Source of the DNA: Pseudobutyrivibrio ruminis
Lineage (GTDB): Bacteria; Bacillota; Clostridia; Lachnospirales; Lachnospiraceae
Length of the DNA: 64,000 nt
Direction: 5' to 3'
Assembly (NCBI GenBank): GCA_015057315.1
Contig: SVER01000002.1
Coordinates: 1-64,000, forward strand
This document shows, one piece after another, positions 1 to 8,554 of this stretch. The first letter of the stretch is position 1, and each line of letters opens with the position of its first letter. The position numbers and the translations under genes are program-made. A model generated the notes under the pieces. That model was not told the origin of the DNA. It made no database searches and saw only the letters and a program-made list of their open reading frames with translations.

Positions 1-74
1 ACCGCCGTGTACGGAACCGTACGCACGGTGGTGTGAGAGGTCGGGGGATTATCCAAATCTCCCTCCTACTCGAT
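1..74 (+). mobile_element. 3' end of a group II intron (domains V and VI), cut by window edge
   Basis: Positions 3-33 fold as a group II domain V: CCGCCGTG pairs with CACGGTGG, with a GAAC tetraloop-like cap between TACG and CGTA and a two-base CG bulge. Then comes GTGTGAGAGG, and a second hairpin (GGGGGATT with AAATCTCCC) that resembles domain VI, followed by CTACTCGAT, a typical 3' terminus of bacterial group II introns. The triad reads CGC rather than AGC, which is described for group IIC introns; assignment to that class is an inference. The intron body and any reverse transcriptase would be to the left of the window. It ends about 130 bases before cas1, so it sits inside the CRISPR-cas locus. 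Confidence 0.65.
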
Positions 75-203
75 TTGCATGACTTTCTGCTGGCAGAATA
101 AGGGATTGCCAGCAGGAATCTGGCTTTGCCAGACAAGAAAATAGATGAATCTATTTTCTTGGTATTTACGATTTTATTGTATATTTGCAAAGAGGTAGTG
201 ACT
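75..203 (+). other. Hairpin-rich spacer between intron and cas1
   Basis: Three hairpins follow each other: CTGCTGGCA (89-97) with TGCCAGCAG (108-116), CTGGC with GCCAG around 120-133, and a perfect 13-bp stem with a 2-base loop at 134-161 (CAAGAAAATAGAT and its complement). The last stem is not followed by a T run, so it is not a classic terminator. The ribosome site of cas1 (AGAGGT) is at about 190-195. This could be the trailing part of an upstream transcript, such as the end of cas9 or of a tracrRNA, but no anti-repeat is visible. Confidence 0.5.
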
Positions 204-1112
204 ATGGCGTATAGAGTTGTTCTTATTGAAAGTGAATGTTCACTTCACTTAAAATTAAATAATCTCTTAATCGACAAGGGGGAAGGCGATATATGGATTC
301 CTCTTGAAGACATATCTATGATTGTTTTAGACAATCTCAAAATACAATTTACTGTGCGGCTCATGAGTACATTAGCAGAGCATAATATTGGTGTAATCAT
401 GTGTAATATAGACCATTTACCTATTGGTTTTTATAGTTCTTATGACAATCACAGCAGAATATCAAAATGTATTGGATTTCAAATTAATAAAAGTGAAGAG
501 TTTTATGATGCTTTTTGGAAGGAGATTGTCTTTCAAAAGATAAATAACCAAAAACAGGTCCTAGAAACACTTGGAAAAAATAATGTTACAGAAAAATTAG
601 AGGAGTTAGCAAATGATATAATTGATGGTGATAAAACTAACAGAGAAGCTCATGCAGCAAAAGTTTATTTTAATAATTTGATGAATGCGACTTATTCAAG
701 AGGAAATGAGGACATCCTTTTGAATTCGGGATTAGATTATGGGTATACGATAATAAGAGCCTTTATTGCTAGATTATGTGTAGGATATGGGTTGAATAGT
801 CAGTTGGGGATTCACCACAAAAATGAATATAATCGATTTAACCTTGTTGATGATTTAATGGAGCCTATAAGGCCATTTGTTGATTTGATAGCGTACCGAA
901 TATTAGAAGGTGAAGAATATTTTAAAGTTGAACATAGAAGAAAGCTAGTAAATATTTTAAACCATAAGGTTAAGTATGCTGACAAGAAGATGTATATAGC
1001 TAATATGATTGAGGAATATGTTTCACAATATGCGGCTTTTTTAGCTGAAAAAAGAGAGACTGTTGTATTTCCTATAATAAATGATTATTTGGGTGAAGAG
1101 GATGATAACTAA
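204..1112 (+). CDS. cas1: CRISPR-associated endonuclease Cas1, type II-A
   Basis: 302 residues. With Cas2 it forms the integrase that inserts new spacers at the leader end of the array. The protein aligns by eye with type II-A Cas1: the start MAYRVVLIES is family-like, and the metal ligands appear as E148 (in NREAHAAKVYF), H205 (in LGIHHKNEYN) and E220 (in NLVDDLMEPIRP). The frame is open further upstream to 126, but ATG 204 has an AGAGGT ribosome site and matches the family's N terminus, and the upstream part would translate a hairpin. It overlaps cas2 by a few bases, showing one operon. It looks intact. Confidence 0.95.
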   Translation: MAYRVVLIESECSLHLKLNNLLIDKGEGDIWIPLEDISMIVLDNLKIQFTVRLMSTLAEHNIGVIMCNIDHLPIGFYSSYDNHSRISKCIGFQINKSEEFYDAFWKEIVFQKINNQKQVLETLGKNNVTEKLEELANDIIDGDKTNREAHAAKVYFNNLMNATYSRGNEDILLNSGLDYGYTIIRAFIARLCVGYGLNSQLGIHHKNEYNRFNLVDDLMEPIRPFVDLIAYRILEGEEYFKVEHRRKLVNILNHKVKYADKKMYIANMIEEYVSQYAAFLAEKRETVVFPIINDYLGEEDDN

Positions 1113-1425
1113 GTATATGAAAATGTTATGCATGTTTGACTTGCCTGTTGATACTGCTGAACAGCAAAGGGCATATAGAAAATTTAGAAAAGATATTATG
1201 TCGGAAGGCTTTATAATGATTCAGTATTCTGTCTATGTGAGAACATGCCCTAATCGGCAGTTCTCTAACCAGCTAGAAAAAAGATTACAGAAAATTATGC
1301 CTAAAGAGGGGAATGTCAGGTTGCTAACAGTCACAGAAAAACAATATGATGACATGAAGATTATGGTTGGAAGTAGGCAACTTTCTGAAACTGCATTGGG
1401 AATTGAAAGGATGATTGTTATATGA
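1102..1425 (+). CDS. cas2: CRISPR-associated endoribonuclease-fold protein Cas2
   Basis: About 107 residues, the usual size for Cas2, which is the structural partner of Cas1 during spacer acquisition. The ferredoxin-like N-terminal strand MLCMFDLPVDT with its conserved aspartate is present, followed by AYRKFRKDIM and the SVYVR strand. The start is uncertain: ATG 1102 overlaps the cas1 stop but has GAAGAGG directly against it, while ATG 1117 is about 15 bases from the same site; both precede the conserved core. An in-frame ATG at 1081 is less likely. The stop overlaps the csn2 start as ATGA, so translation is probably coupled. Confidence 0.93.
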   Translation: MITKYMKMLCMFDLPVDTAEQQRAYRKFRKDIMSEGFIMIQYSVYVRTCPNRQFSNQLEKRLQKIMPKEGNVRLLTVTEKQYDDMKIMVGSRQLSETALGIERMIVI

Positions 1426-2420
1426 AATTATCTGTTGCTAATTATAACGACAATATCGAAATAAACTTTGATGTTATTACTCAATTATGTGGACAAAATT
1501 TACCGATAAAGAATACCATAGTGGATTCAATCTGCAAACATTTTTCTAATGATAAATATAAGGAATATGAAGAAAGGCTTATAGATAATATTCTTATCGA
1601 TGGAGAAGTTCCTGGTAGAAAACAGTGGGAATGTTGTCGTATAAGTAATAAAGATGATATTCTTGCAACTATTCAAATGAATAAAGGAAGTATACTTGGA
1701 AAATGTATAAAAGAGTCTATAAATGGATTTGATTGTCAAAATGATTTATTAGAAATAGATAATATCTTGCTTAGAATATTTGATAGATTTAATAAAGTCA
1801 TGTTTTCGCAACAACCAATAGAATTGCAGTACACGCAAGAAGATTTATTTTCCATGATTCAACAGACTTCTGTAAGAACCAAAGATGGCGAAGATATACA
1901 TGTTTTACCAGTGGAAGATGTATTAAAAGTTTTTATAGAGATTGTTACAATGCAGCAAAGAATGATTCCAGAAAAGCGTTTATATGTATTTGAAAATGTA
2001 GATCATTATATGAATGAGGCTTGCTATGTTAACTTTGTAAAAGAGTGCGAAAAGATTGCTAAATTATCAAATATATGGTTTATCTTTACCACAAGTTTAA
2101 AAGGATATATTTATATATCTTCTGATAATATTGAATCTATCAATGTTATAAACGACGTGGTGTATAGCATGCCAGCTATGGAGCACATAATCGATTTTGC
2201 TAATAAATATTATCCTATTAGTAGAATATGGAATCAGGATGATGTGATACAAATATTGAAAATAGCAATACATGATATTGGAAAAAGAGAAGCATTATTA
2301 CAGTCTGATGAGTTGGTGTTTTTAAAACTAATGAATGATACATTGGATTTGAAAACATATTGGGAAAAAAGGCCTAGTACCCCAGAAATACAATGCTTAT
2401 TAGATCCAAATATGCTATAA
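1422..2420 (+). CDS. csn2: CRISPR-associated protein Csn2, long (St-type) form
   Basis: 332 residues, so a member of the long Csn2 subfamily (like that of the Streptococcus thermophilus CRISPR1 locus) rather than the short form of about 220 residues. Csn2 forms a DNA-end-encircling ring needed for spacer acquisition in type II-A systems. The N terminus (MKLSVANYNDNIEINFDVIT, then CGQNLPIK in the place of the degenerate nucleotide-binding loop) and the KYKEYEE segment resemble that subfamily, as does the strand KRLYVFENVDHYM in the position of a degenerate Walker B. It starts in the cas2 stop (ATGA) and is the last cas gene before the leader. Its identity rests on recognition and context. Confidence 0.87.
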   Translation: MKLSVANYNDNIEINFDVITQLCGQNLPIKNTIVDSICKHFSNDKYKEYEERLIDNILIDGEVPGRKQWECCRISNKDDILATIQMNKGSILGKCIKESINGFDCQNDLLEIDNILLRIFDRFNKVMFSQQPIELQYTQEDLFSMIQQTSVRTKDGEDIHVLPVEDVLKVFIEIVTMQQRMIPEKRLYVFENVDHYMNEACYVNFVKECEKIAKLSNIWFIFTTSLKGYIYISSDNIESINVINDVVYSMPAMEHIIDFANKYYPISRIWNQDDVIQILKIAIHDIGKREALLQSDELVFLKLMNDTLDLKTYWEKRPSTPEIQCLLDPNML

Positions 2421-2515
2421 TATTAACGGGTGCGAGGGGCTAAAATGTTAACTAGTATGATGATACAATTTATAGGAGACGTTCTAGATATTGTATTTAT
2501 AAAACTAGATTTGAT
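2421..2515 (+). promoter_or_regulatory. CRISPR leader
   Basis: The 95 bases between the csn2 stop and the first repeat are AT-rich. They are the expected leader because the repeats next to them are uniform while the far end of the array is degenerate. The last bases before the first repeat are AGATTTGAT. A leader carries the array promoter and the integrase docking site; I cannot place a clear -35/-10 pair. No anti-repeat for a tracrRNA is visible here. Confidence 0.8.
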
Positions 2516-5176
2516 GTTTTAGTACCCGGAGAAATTAAGTGATTAGAAAACGAACATACGGATTTCCATTGACACAGACAGGTTTTAGTACCCGGAGAAA
2601 TTAAGTGATTAGAAAACTGCGTTAGCGAATCATGGAACTGGCCAGGTTTTAGTACCCGGAGAAATTAAGTGATTAGAAAACTGTTGCATTCTTCTCTATT
2701 GCTGATACTGGTTTTAGTACCCGGAGAAATTAAGTGATTAGAAAACTTGTTCTGTGCATCAGTAGACAGACCATTGGTTTTAGTACCCGGAGAAATTAAG
2801 TGATTAGAAAACAAAATGTTATTAATACAATCCTAGGCGGTAGTTTTAGTACCCGGAGAAATTAAGTGATTAGAAAACCTTTAACTGGGATAACAAAACA
2901 GTATCTATGTTTTAGTACCCGGAGAAATTAAGTGATTAGAAAACGGTGTCTTTCCCGTTCACTTTAACGCCCTGGTTTTAGTACCCGGAGAAATTAAGTG
3001 ATTAGAAAACAGAAACTTGTAACGTGTGATTTATACATCGGTTTTAGTACCCGGAGAAATTAAGTGATTAGAAAACGGGTCCTCTCCCACCCTGTGAAAA
3101 GGTTAAGTTTTAGTACCCGGAGAAATTAAGTGATTAGAAAACCTACTTGCTGTATAAGCCCTGCAACCCAAGTTTTAGTACCCGGAGAAATTAAGTGATT
3201 AGAAAACTCCTTGTGCTTGACAGACTGCCAAAGGAGAGTTTTAGTACCCGGAGAAATTAAGTGATTAGAAAACACGTTCGGACTCGCAGGAGGTATCTGA
3301 TTAGTTTTAGTACCCGGAGAAATTAAGTGATTAGAAAACAAGAGTTTCTAAATGTTGCCTGTGTACCATGTTTTAGTACCCGGAGAAATTAAGTGATTAG
3401 AAAACTGAAGAAGTCGGTGGTGAAGTTGAAGCACGTTTTAGTACCCGGAGAAATTAAGTGATTAGAAAACTTTCATTTTCCGTTCCCTTACTCTCCTGTG
3501 TTTTAGTACCCGGAGAAATTAAGTGATTAGAAAACTCATTGAAGGTTGTGGTGATGGTGTTTCAGGTTTTAGTACCCGGAGAAATTAAGTGATTAGAAAA
3601 CAAAGTTAAATGCCTACAATGAGAAATGTAGTTTTAGTACCCGGAGAAATTAAGTGATTAGAAAACAAAAACAGTTAGAAATGAAGTATGAGGATGGTTT
3701 TAGTACCCGGAGAAATTAAGTGATTAGAAAACAATGTGTCTTGAAAAATGCAACAAACCACTGTTTTAGTACCCGGAGAAATTAAGTGATTAGAAAACCA
3801 AAGGAAAGCAACGGGGGCAAGAAAGCAAGTTTTAGTACCCGGAGAAATTAAGTGATTAGAAAACAGTCATAAATTTATTCTTAGGGGATGAGAAGTTTTA
3901 GTACCCGGAGAAATTAAGTGATTAGAAAACTTAGGACCGCAGTAGAAGCTATCTATAATAGTTTTAGTACCCGGAGAAATTAAGTGATTAGAAAACTGTA
4001 GTCAGCTCTTATTCCTTCATTCTCTAGTTTTAGTACCCGGAGAAATTAAGTGATTAGAAAACCACCAACACATGATAATGGCGGTGGTACAGGTTTTAGT
4101 ACCCGGAGAAATTAAGTGATTAGAAAACTGGTGCAAATTGTAGACACCGCAGGCTCTGTTTTAGTACCCGGAGAAATTAAGTGATTAGAAAACTCACTAC
4201 CTCTCATGTCTGCACCACAGTTAGTTTTAGTACCCGGAGAAATTAAGTGATTAGAAAACAGAAGAAAGTGTCCAGGTCGCTCCAAGTGGTTTTAGTACCC
4301 GGAGAAATTAAGTGATTAGAAAACTGGTGATGTGCTTGATATCTTGAACAAGGCGTTTTAGTACCCGGAGAAATTAAGTGATTAGAAAACGGGGTCAAGC
4401 TTAGGAGTATTCAAAACTATGTTTTAGTACCCGGAGAAATTAAGTGATTAGAAAACACAAAGTTAATCAATGCTGCATACGAGGAGTTTTAGTACCCGGA
4501 GAAATTAAGTGATTAGAAAACTGGGCATGCGAGCATCGACGAGCGAAGAAGTTTTAGTACCCGGAGAAATTAAGTGATTAGAAAACCCTGACACTTTGTA
4601 TATTAGCATTATATATGTTTTAGTACCCGGAGAAATTAAGTGATTAGAAAACAGAGAGCAAATCAAGGAAAGAATGGCAATGTTTTAGTACCCGGAGAAA
4701 TTAAGTGATTAGAAAACCGCTTTGTGTTGTCTGCATTTATCGCAAGGTTTTAGTACCCGGAGAAATTAAGTGATTAGAAAACTCATAGCATACTATGTAA
4801 TGTTCTAGGTAGGTTTTAGTACCCGGAGAAATTAAGTGATTAGAAAACTGATTCACCCCTTAATTATTACCGATATAGTTTTAGTACCCAGAGAAATTAA
4901 GTGATTAGAAAACTAGTTATCGGTGTGGCTATTTCCTCAGCGTGTTTTAGTACCCGGAAAAATTAAGTGATTAGAAAACAAACAGGTATAGGTGAAAGCA
5001 AGATACTTAAGTTTTAGTACCCGGAAAAATTAAGTGATTAGAAAACAATGTTTCCTGTAAACTCAACACTGTATCGTTTTAGTATCCGGAGAAATTAAGT
5101 GATTAGAAAACAGTAGCGTCTGTGAGGGAACAGGCATAGTAGTTTTAGTACCCGAAGAATTAAGTGATTAGAAAAC
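2516..5176 (+). CRISPR. Type II-A CRISPR array: 41 repeats, 40 spacers
   Basis: The 36-bp repeat begins GTTTTAGTACCCGGAG and ends TGATTAGAAAAC, the GTTTT...AAAAC pattern typical of type II-A. Counting repeat starts from 2516 to 5142 gives 41 repeats with a period of 64-67 bp, so spacers are 28-31 nt, mostly 30. The first 36 repeats look identical. Repeats 37 (4878), 38 (4944), 39 (5011) and 40 (5076) each carry one substitution, and the last (5142-5176) is 35 nt with a deletion, which marks the old, leader-distal end. Transcription is most likely from the leader on the + strand. No spacer source can be named from the sequence alone. Confidence 0.98.
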
Positions 5177-5398
5177 CTATGAGTTGTAGCTTGTTAATAA
5201 ATGTAAAAGAGAGTGAGGAAAGCTATATAATTACAACTTTTTATTGAAGGCTGATTTTTAAACAAATGCATAATTCTATTAGCAAGAAGTTAGGGGTTTT
5301 TGATCTTTTAATGCGTTTCCCATACAGAAATTTATTCTTGCTTTAGAAAAATGTATGGGAATACAGAGTAAATGTATAGTGCCCATACATTACAATAA
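5177..5398. other. Non-coding spacer after the CRISPR array
   Basis: AT-rich sequence with no credible reading frame. The word CCCATACA recurs and is mirrored by TGTATGGG around 5318-5388, giving a weak imperfect stem. I see no tracrRNA anti-repeat and no further cas gene, so the CRISPR locus ends here. Confidence 0.6.
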
Positions 5399-5430
5399 AG
5401 TAATCGGGTGGCGTCAGCCACCCGATTACT
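5399..5430 (-). terminator. Intrinsic terminator of the aldo/keto reductase gene
   Basis: A perfect 14-bp stem (AGTAATCGGGTGGC with its complement) around a GTCA loop lies two bases beyond the stop of the minus-strand gene. Read on the minus strand it is followed by TTTATTG. It may also stop transcription coming from the CRISPR array. Confidence 0.85.
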
Positions 5431-5431
5431 A

Positions 5432-6466
5432 TTATACAGTCCTATTTCCTGCCAGTACTTCGTGGTAATCCTCAAGGTTCTTTCTTAGAAGGGCAGGGAT
5501 TTGAAGTTCGTATGGACAGTGGGTCATGCATTTGCCACAATCCACGCAGTCGTTGATTTTTTCCATTTCGGCCTGCCAGTAGTCGCTTAACCATGAAGCA
5601 CTAGGGGCGCGGCGGAGCATTAGGGACATACGGTTGCATTGATTGATTTGGATACCAACTGTACATGGCATGCAATATCCGCAGCCTCGACAGAATTCGC
5701 CCATAAGCTCTGAGCGTTCTTTATCGATGAATGCCTTTATTTCATCATCCATTTCTGGAGTGCTATCCATGAATTCTAACCACTCATCTAATTCAGATTC
5801 CCTCTGGATTCCCCAGATAGGAACCGCTCCATCAAATTGAGAAATGAATGCCATAGCAGCTGTAGAGTTAGTAATAAGACCTCCAGCTAAGCCCTTCATG
5901 CCGATAAATCCCATGTTATGCTCGTTACAAAGCTTTATAAGCTCTTTTTCCTTGTCGGTGGCAAGGTAGCTCATAGGATATTGCAATGTCTCGTATAAGC
6001 CAGATTCAATTATATCTCTAGCCACGCCCAGCTTGTGAGCGGTGCCGGCAATGTGGCGAATCTTGCCTTGAGCTTTGGCTTCTAGCATACATTCATAGAG
6101 GCCTGTGCCGTCACTAGGCTTGAAACATTCAGGCATCATGTGAAACTGGTAGATGTCGATGTAATCAGTCTTTAGATTGGTAAGAGAAGTATCAAGATCC
6201 TTCCAGAAATCTTCTGGAGTTTTTGCAGCAGTCTTTGTTGCGATAATGATATCTTCACGTTTAACATAGCCAGTGCCAAAAGCTTCTCCAAGCTTTATTT
6301 CACTGTCAGAATAAGCTCTTGCAGTGTCGAAAAATCGCATACCACCGTCGTATGCTTTTCTAAGAATCTTAACGGCCTCTTCTACAGAAACACGCTGTAT
6401 AGGAAGAGCGCCGAATCCGTTCTGTGGTACTTTTATGCCAGTACTTCCTAAAATGATTTCTTTCAT
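5432..6466 (-). CDS. Aldo/keto reductase with C-terminal iron-sulfur domain
   Basis: 344 residues. The N-terminal two thirds is an aldo/keto reductase barrel of the COG1453 type: the tetrad appears as D47, Y52 (FFDTARAYSDSE), K78 (IATKTA) and H109 (YQFHMM). The C-terminal part has ferredoxin-like clusters, CRGCGYCMPC (259-268) with C277, and CVDCGKCMTHCP (307-318), predicting [4Fe-4S] binding. Such proteins are predicted cytosolic oxidoreductases of unknown substrate in anaerobes. The start has a good GGAGG site (minus strand). It is monocistronic, convergent with the CRISPR array and divergent from the riboflavin operon. The family is clear; the substrate is not. Confidence 0.92.
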   Translation of the reverse strand: MKEIILGSTGIKVPQNGFGALPIQRVSVEEAVKILRKAYDGGMRFFDTARAYSDSEIKLGEAFGTGYVKREDIIIATKTAAKTPEDFWKDLDTSLTNLKTDYIDIYQFHMMPECFKPSDGTGLYECMLEAKAQGKIRHIAGTAHKLGVARDIIESGLYETLQYPMSYLATDKEKELIKLCNEHNMGFIGMKGLAGGLITNSTAAMAFISQFDGAVPIWGIQRESELDEWLEFMDSTPEMDDEIKAFIDKERSELMGEFCRGCGYCMPCTVGIQINQCNRMSLMLRRAPSASWLSDYWQAEMEKINDCVDCGKCMTHCPYELQIPALLRKNLEDYHEVLAGNRTV

Positions 6467-6539
6467 TTGAAATCCTCCTTTAGAAATATTATAAGTGAAA
6501 GAGAAAAATTCTCAATTAGAAAAATATCAAAATAAATAC

Positions 6540-6568
6540 TTGACACTATATAGCTGGTGTCGTAGAAT
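6540..6568 (+). promoter_or_regulatory. Sigma-A promoter of the riboflavin operon
   Basis: TTGACA (6540-6545), a 17-base spacer and TAGAAT (6563-6568) stand just upstream of the FMN riboswitch, so transcription should start at about 6575 and include the whole aptamer. Confidence 0.8.
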
Positions 6569-6586
6569 CAATGGCAATTAAATAGT

Positions 6587-6694
6587 ATCTTCAGGGCAGG
6601 GTGTGATTCCCTACCGGTGGTATAGCCCACGAGCCGCAAGGCATGATTCGGTGTGATTCCGAAGCCGACAGTATAGTCTGGATGAAAGAAGATA
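6587..6694 (+). ncRNA. FMN riboswitch (RFN element)
   Basis: The conserved RFN blocks are all present in order: ATCTTCAGGGCAGGGTG, then CCCTACCGGTGG with AGCCCACGAGCC, then GATTCGGTGTGATTCCG, AGCCGACAGT and GTCTGGATGAAAGAAGAT closing the P1 stem. This aptamer binds FMN and switches off riboflavin synthesis or transport genes. Here it precedes ribD, with terminator hairpins between the aptamer and the gene, so control is probably by transcription attenuation. Confidence 0.97.
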
Positions 6695-6717
6695 TGTGAT
6701 TTATCAATGGATTATTA

Positions 6718-6811
6718 CGCCCTGGGATTATTGTAATCTCAGGGCGTTCTTTGATTTATTGATGGATTCTATTTGTGTAAAAAGTCCTGGAGAAATCTGG
6801 GACTTTTTTTC
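6718..6811 (+). terminator. Tandem attenuator hairpins of the FMN riboswitch
   Basis: Two hairpins lie between the aptamer and ribD. The first pairs CGCCCTGGGATTA (6718-6730) with TAATCTCAGGGCG (6734-6746) and is followed by TTCTTTGATTT. The second pairs AAAAAGTCC (6779-6787) with GGGACTTTTTTT ending at 6810 and has a clean T run. The second is the better intrinsic terminator; the first may be an additional stop or part of the antiterminator. The ribosome site GGGAGG follows at 6814. Confidence 0.8.
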
Positions 6812-6824
6812 GTGGGAGGAAAAG

Positions 6825-7922
6825 ATGGAAGACAAAAATTATATGCAGCGAGCAATTGAGCTGGCAAAGAAAGGGGCAGGCTTTGTTAATCCAAATCCAA
6901 TGGTGGGGGCTTTAATAGTCAAGGATGGAAAGGTTATTGGAGAAGGATATCATGAAAAATATGGTGGGCTACATGCTGAAAGAAATGCCTTAAAAGACTG
7001 TAAGGCAAAAGGTAATTCGCCTTCGGGAGCCACCTTGTATGTGACGCTAGAGCCTTGCTGTCATTATGGCAAAACTCCACCATGCACAGAGGCCATTATC
7101 GAAAGTGGAATAAGTCGTGTGGTAATAGGCACCCTAGATGTAAATCCGGTGGTGGCAGGAAAGGGGGCAGAAATACTAAGGTCAAATGGCATAAGAGTTG
7201 AGGTGGGCCTTCTTGCAGAAGAGTGCAAAAAGCTAAACCGTGTGTTCAACAAATATGTAGTCACAGGCCAGCCCTACATCGTTATGAAATATGCCATGAC
7301 GGCTGATGGAAAGATAGCCACAGCTACTGGTGAATCGAAGTGGATAACAGGTGATGAGGCAAGAGAAAATGTGCATAGGCTTCGCAAGAATTTGTCGGGA
7401 ATTATGGTAGGTGTGAATACCGTAATTACGGATAACCCAATGCTTGACTGTCGCCTTGATGAAGCTGCAAAAAATCCTGTTCGTATTATATGTGATTCGT
7501 ATTTACGAACTCCCCTGGATTCTAATGTTGTAAAAACAGCAGATAAAATAGATACCATTATTGCCACCGCATGTGATGATGAAAAAAGGGTCGCTGAGTA
7601 TGAAAAAAGAGGTTGTAAGATATTGATTCTTCCAAAGGAAAAGACTGGGATTGATTTAAAAAGTCTGATGCTAGAGCTTGGAAAAATGGGGATTGATAGC
7701 GTCCTTATTGAAGGCGGTGGAACACTAAATTACAGCGCCTTAGAAAGCCAAATAGTTGACGAAATTCACATCCACATGGCTCCAAAGATTTTCGGTGGAA
7801 GCAGCAAATCCCCTGTGGAGGGACTTGGGATTGATGACATCACAAAGGCTATCAAGCTAAATCCTATCAGTACCACCTGGGCAGGGGAGGATTTGATTAT
7901 TGAAAACGAGGTGGTGTACTGA
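6825..7922 (+). CDS. ribD: Bifunctional riboflavin deaminase/reductase RibD
   Basis: 365 residues. Carries out the second and third steps of riboflavin synthesis: deamination of the pyrimidinone intermediate and NADPH-dependent reduction of its ribose. The N-terminal deaminase domain shows the zinc site H50 (GLHAERNAL), C78 and C87 (PCCHYGKTPPC). The C-terminal reductase domain starts near 150 (KYAMTADGKIA, then SKWITGDEAR) and ends with the ILIEGGG-like VLIEGGGTLN. The frame is open further upstream but runs through the riboswitch; ATG 6825 has GGGAGG eight bases before it. The stop overlaps the ribE start (TGATG), so translation is coupled. Confidence 0.97.
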   Translation: MEDKNYMQRAIELAKKGAGFVNPNPMVGALIVKDGKVIGEGYHEKYGGLHAERNALKDCKAKGNSPSGATLYVTLEPCCHYGKTPPCTEAIIESGISRVVIGTLDVNPVVAGKGAEILRSNGIRVEVGLLAEECKKLNRVFNKYVVTGQPYIVMKYAMTADGKIATATGESKWITGDEARENVHRLRKNLSGIMVGVNTVITDNPMLDCRLDEAAKNPVRIICDSYLRTPLDSNVVKTADKIDTIIATACDDEKRVAEYEKRGCKILILPKEKTGIDLKSLMLELGKMGIDSVLIEGGGTLNYSALESQIVDEIHIHMAPKIFGGSSKSPVEGLGIDDITKAIKLNPISTTWAGEDLIIENEVVY

Positions 7923-8554
7923 TGTTTACAGGAATTGTTGAGGAACTGGGAACAATTAAAAGAATCGTAAGGGGCAGTAGCCACCAGCAAATATCAATTA
8001 ACTGCAAAAAGATTATTGAGGACATCCATTTAGGAGACAGTATAGCGGTGAACGGCGTGTGCCTGACAGTGGTGGAATTCACAGACAATGGATTTTCAGC
8101 TGATGTGATGAATGAAACCTTTATGCGTTCAAGTCTTGGCACACTTAAGCCAGGGAGCTATGTGGATTTAGAGCGGGCCATGGCAGCGGATGGCAGATTT
8201 GGAGGTCATATAGTAAGTGGTCACATAGATGGAAATGGAGTGATAAAAAGCATTAGATTAGATGGAAATGCAGTTTGGTTTGAGATTAGAGCAGAGGAAA
8301 AAATCCTAGAGGGCATCGTAGAAAAGGGCTCAATCACAATAGATGGAATCAGCCTTACAGTGGCAGCTGTGGGACGAGACAGCTTTAATGTCAGCATCAT
8401 TCCACACACCCTGAAGGAAACTGTGTTAGGTCACAAGAAAAATGGTGACATAGTTAATATTGAAAATGACGTAGTTGGAAAATATATAAAGAAGTTTTTA
8501 GGAAGGGAAGAACAATGCAAAGAGAGTCGATTGAAAGAGCTATTGATGATTTGA
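7922..8554 (+). CDS. ribE: Riboflavin synthase, alpha subunit
   Basis: 210 residues, the expected size. It dismutates two 6,7-dimethyl-8-ribityllumazine molecules to riboflavin plus a pyrimidine. The two repeated lumazine-binding barrels are visible, each starting with a similar pattern: [12 protein letters not shown] at residue 1 and [15 protein letters not shown] at about 93. The motif [11 protein letters not shown] and its counterpart [11 protein letters not shown] show the internal duplication. It starts inside the ribD stop and its 3' end overlaps the ribBA start by 40 bases, so the three genes are tightly packed. It is named ribE here in the Bacillus/Clostridium sense (ribC in E. coli). 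Confidence 0.97.
   Translation: MFTGIVEELGTIKRIVRGSSHQQISINCKKIIEDIHLGDSIAVNGVCLTVVEFTDNGFSADVMNETFMRSSLGTLKPGSYVDLERAMAADGRFGGHIVSGHIDGNGVIKSIRLDGNAVWFEIRAEEKILEGIVEKGSITIDGISLTVAAVGRDSFNVSIIPHTLKETVLGHKKNGDIVNIENDVVGKYIKKFLGREEQCKESRLKELLMI

Noticed and set aside
76-161. tracrRNA gene
   Set aside because: No segment complementary to the GTTTTAGTACCCGG part of the repeat is visible, so it is kept only as a speculation about the tail.
126-203. N-terminal extension of Cas1
   Set aside because: It translates the hairpin spacer; ATG 204 has a ribosome site and fits the Cas1 N terminus.
3126-3341. Open frame on the minus strand within the CRISPR array
   Set aside because: It only translates repeats and spacers (the peptide repeats FSNHLISPGTKT) and has no ribosome site.
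6696-6824. RibD N-terminal extension
   Set aside because: It reads through the riboswitch attenuator; ATG 6825 is the start.
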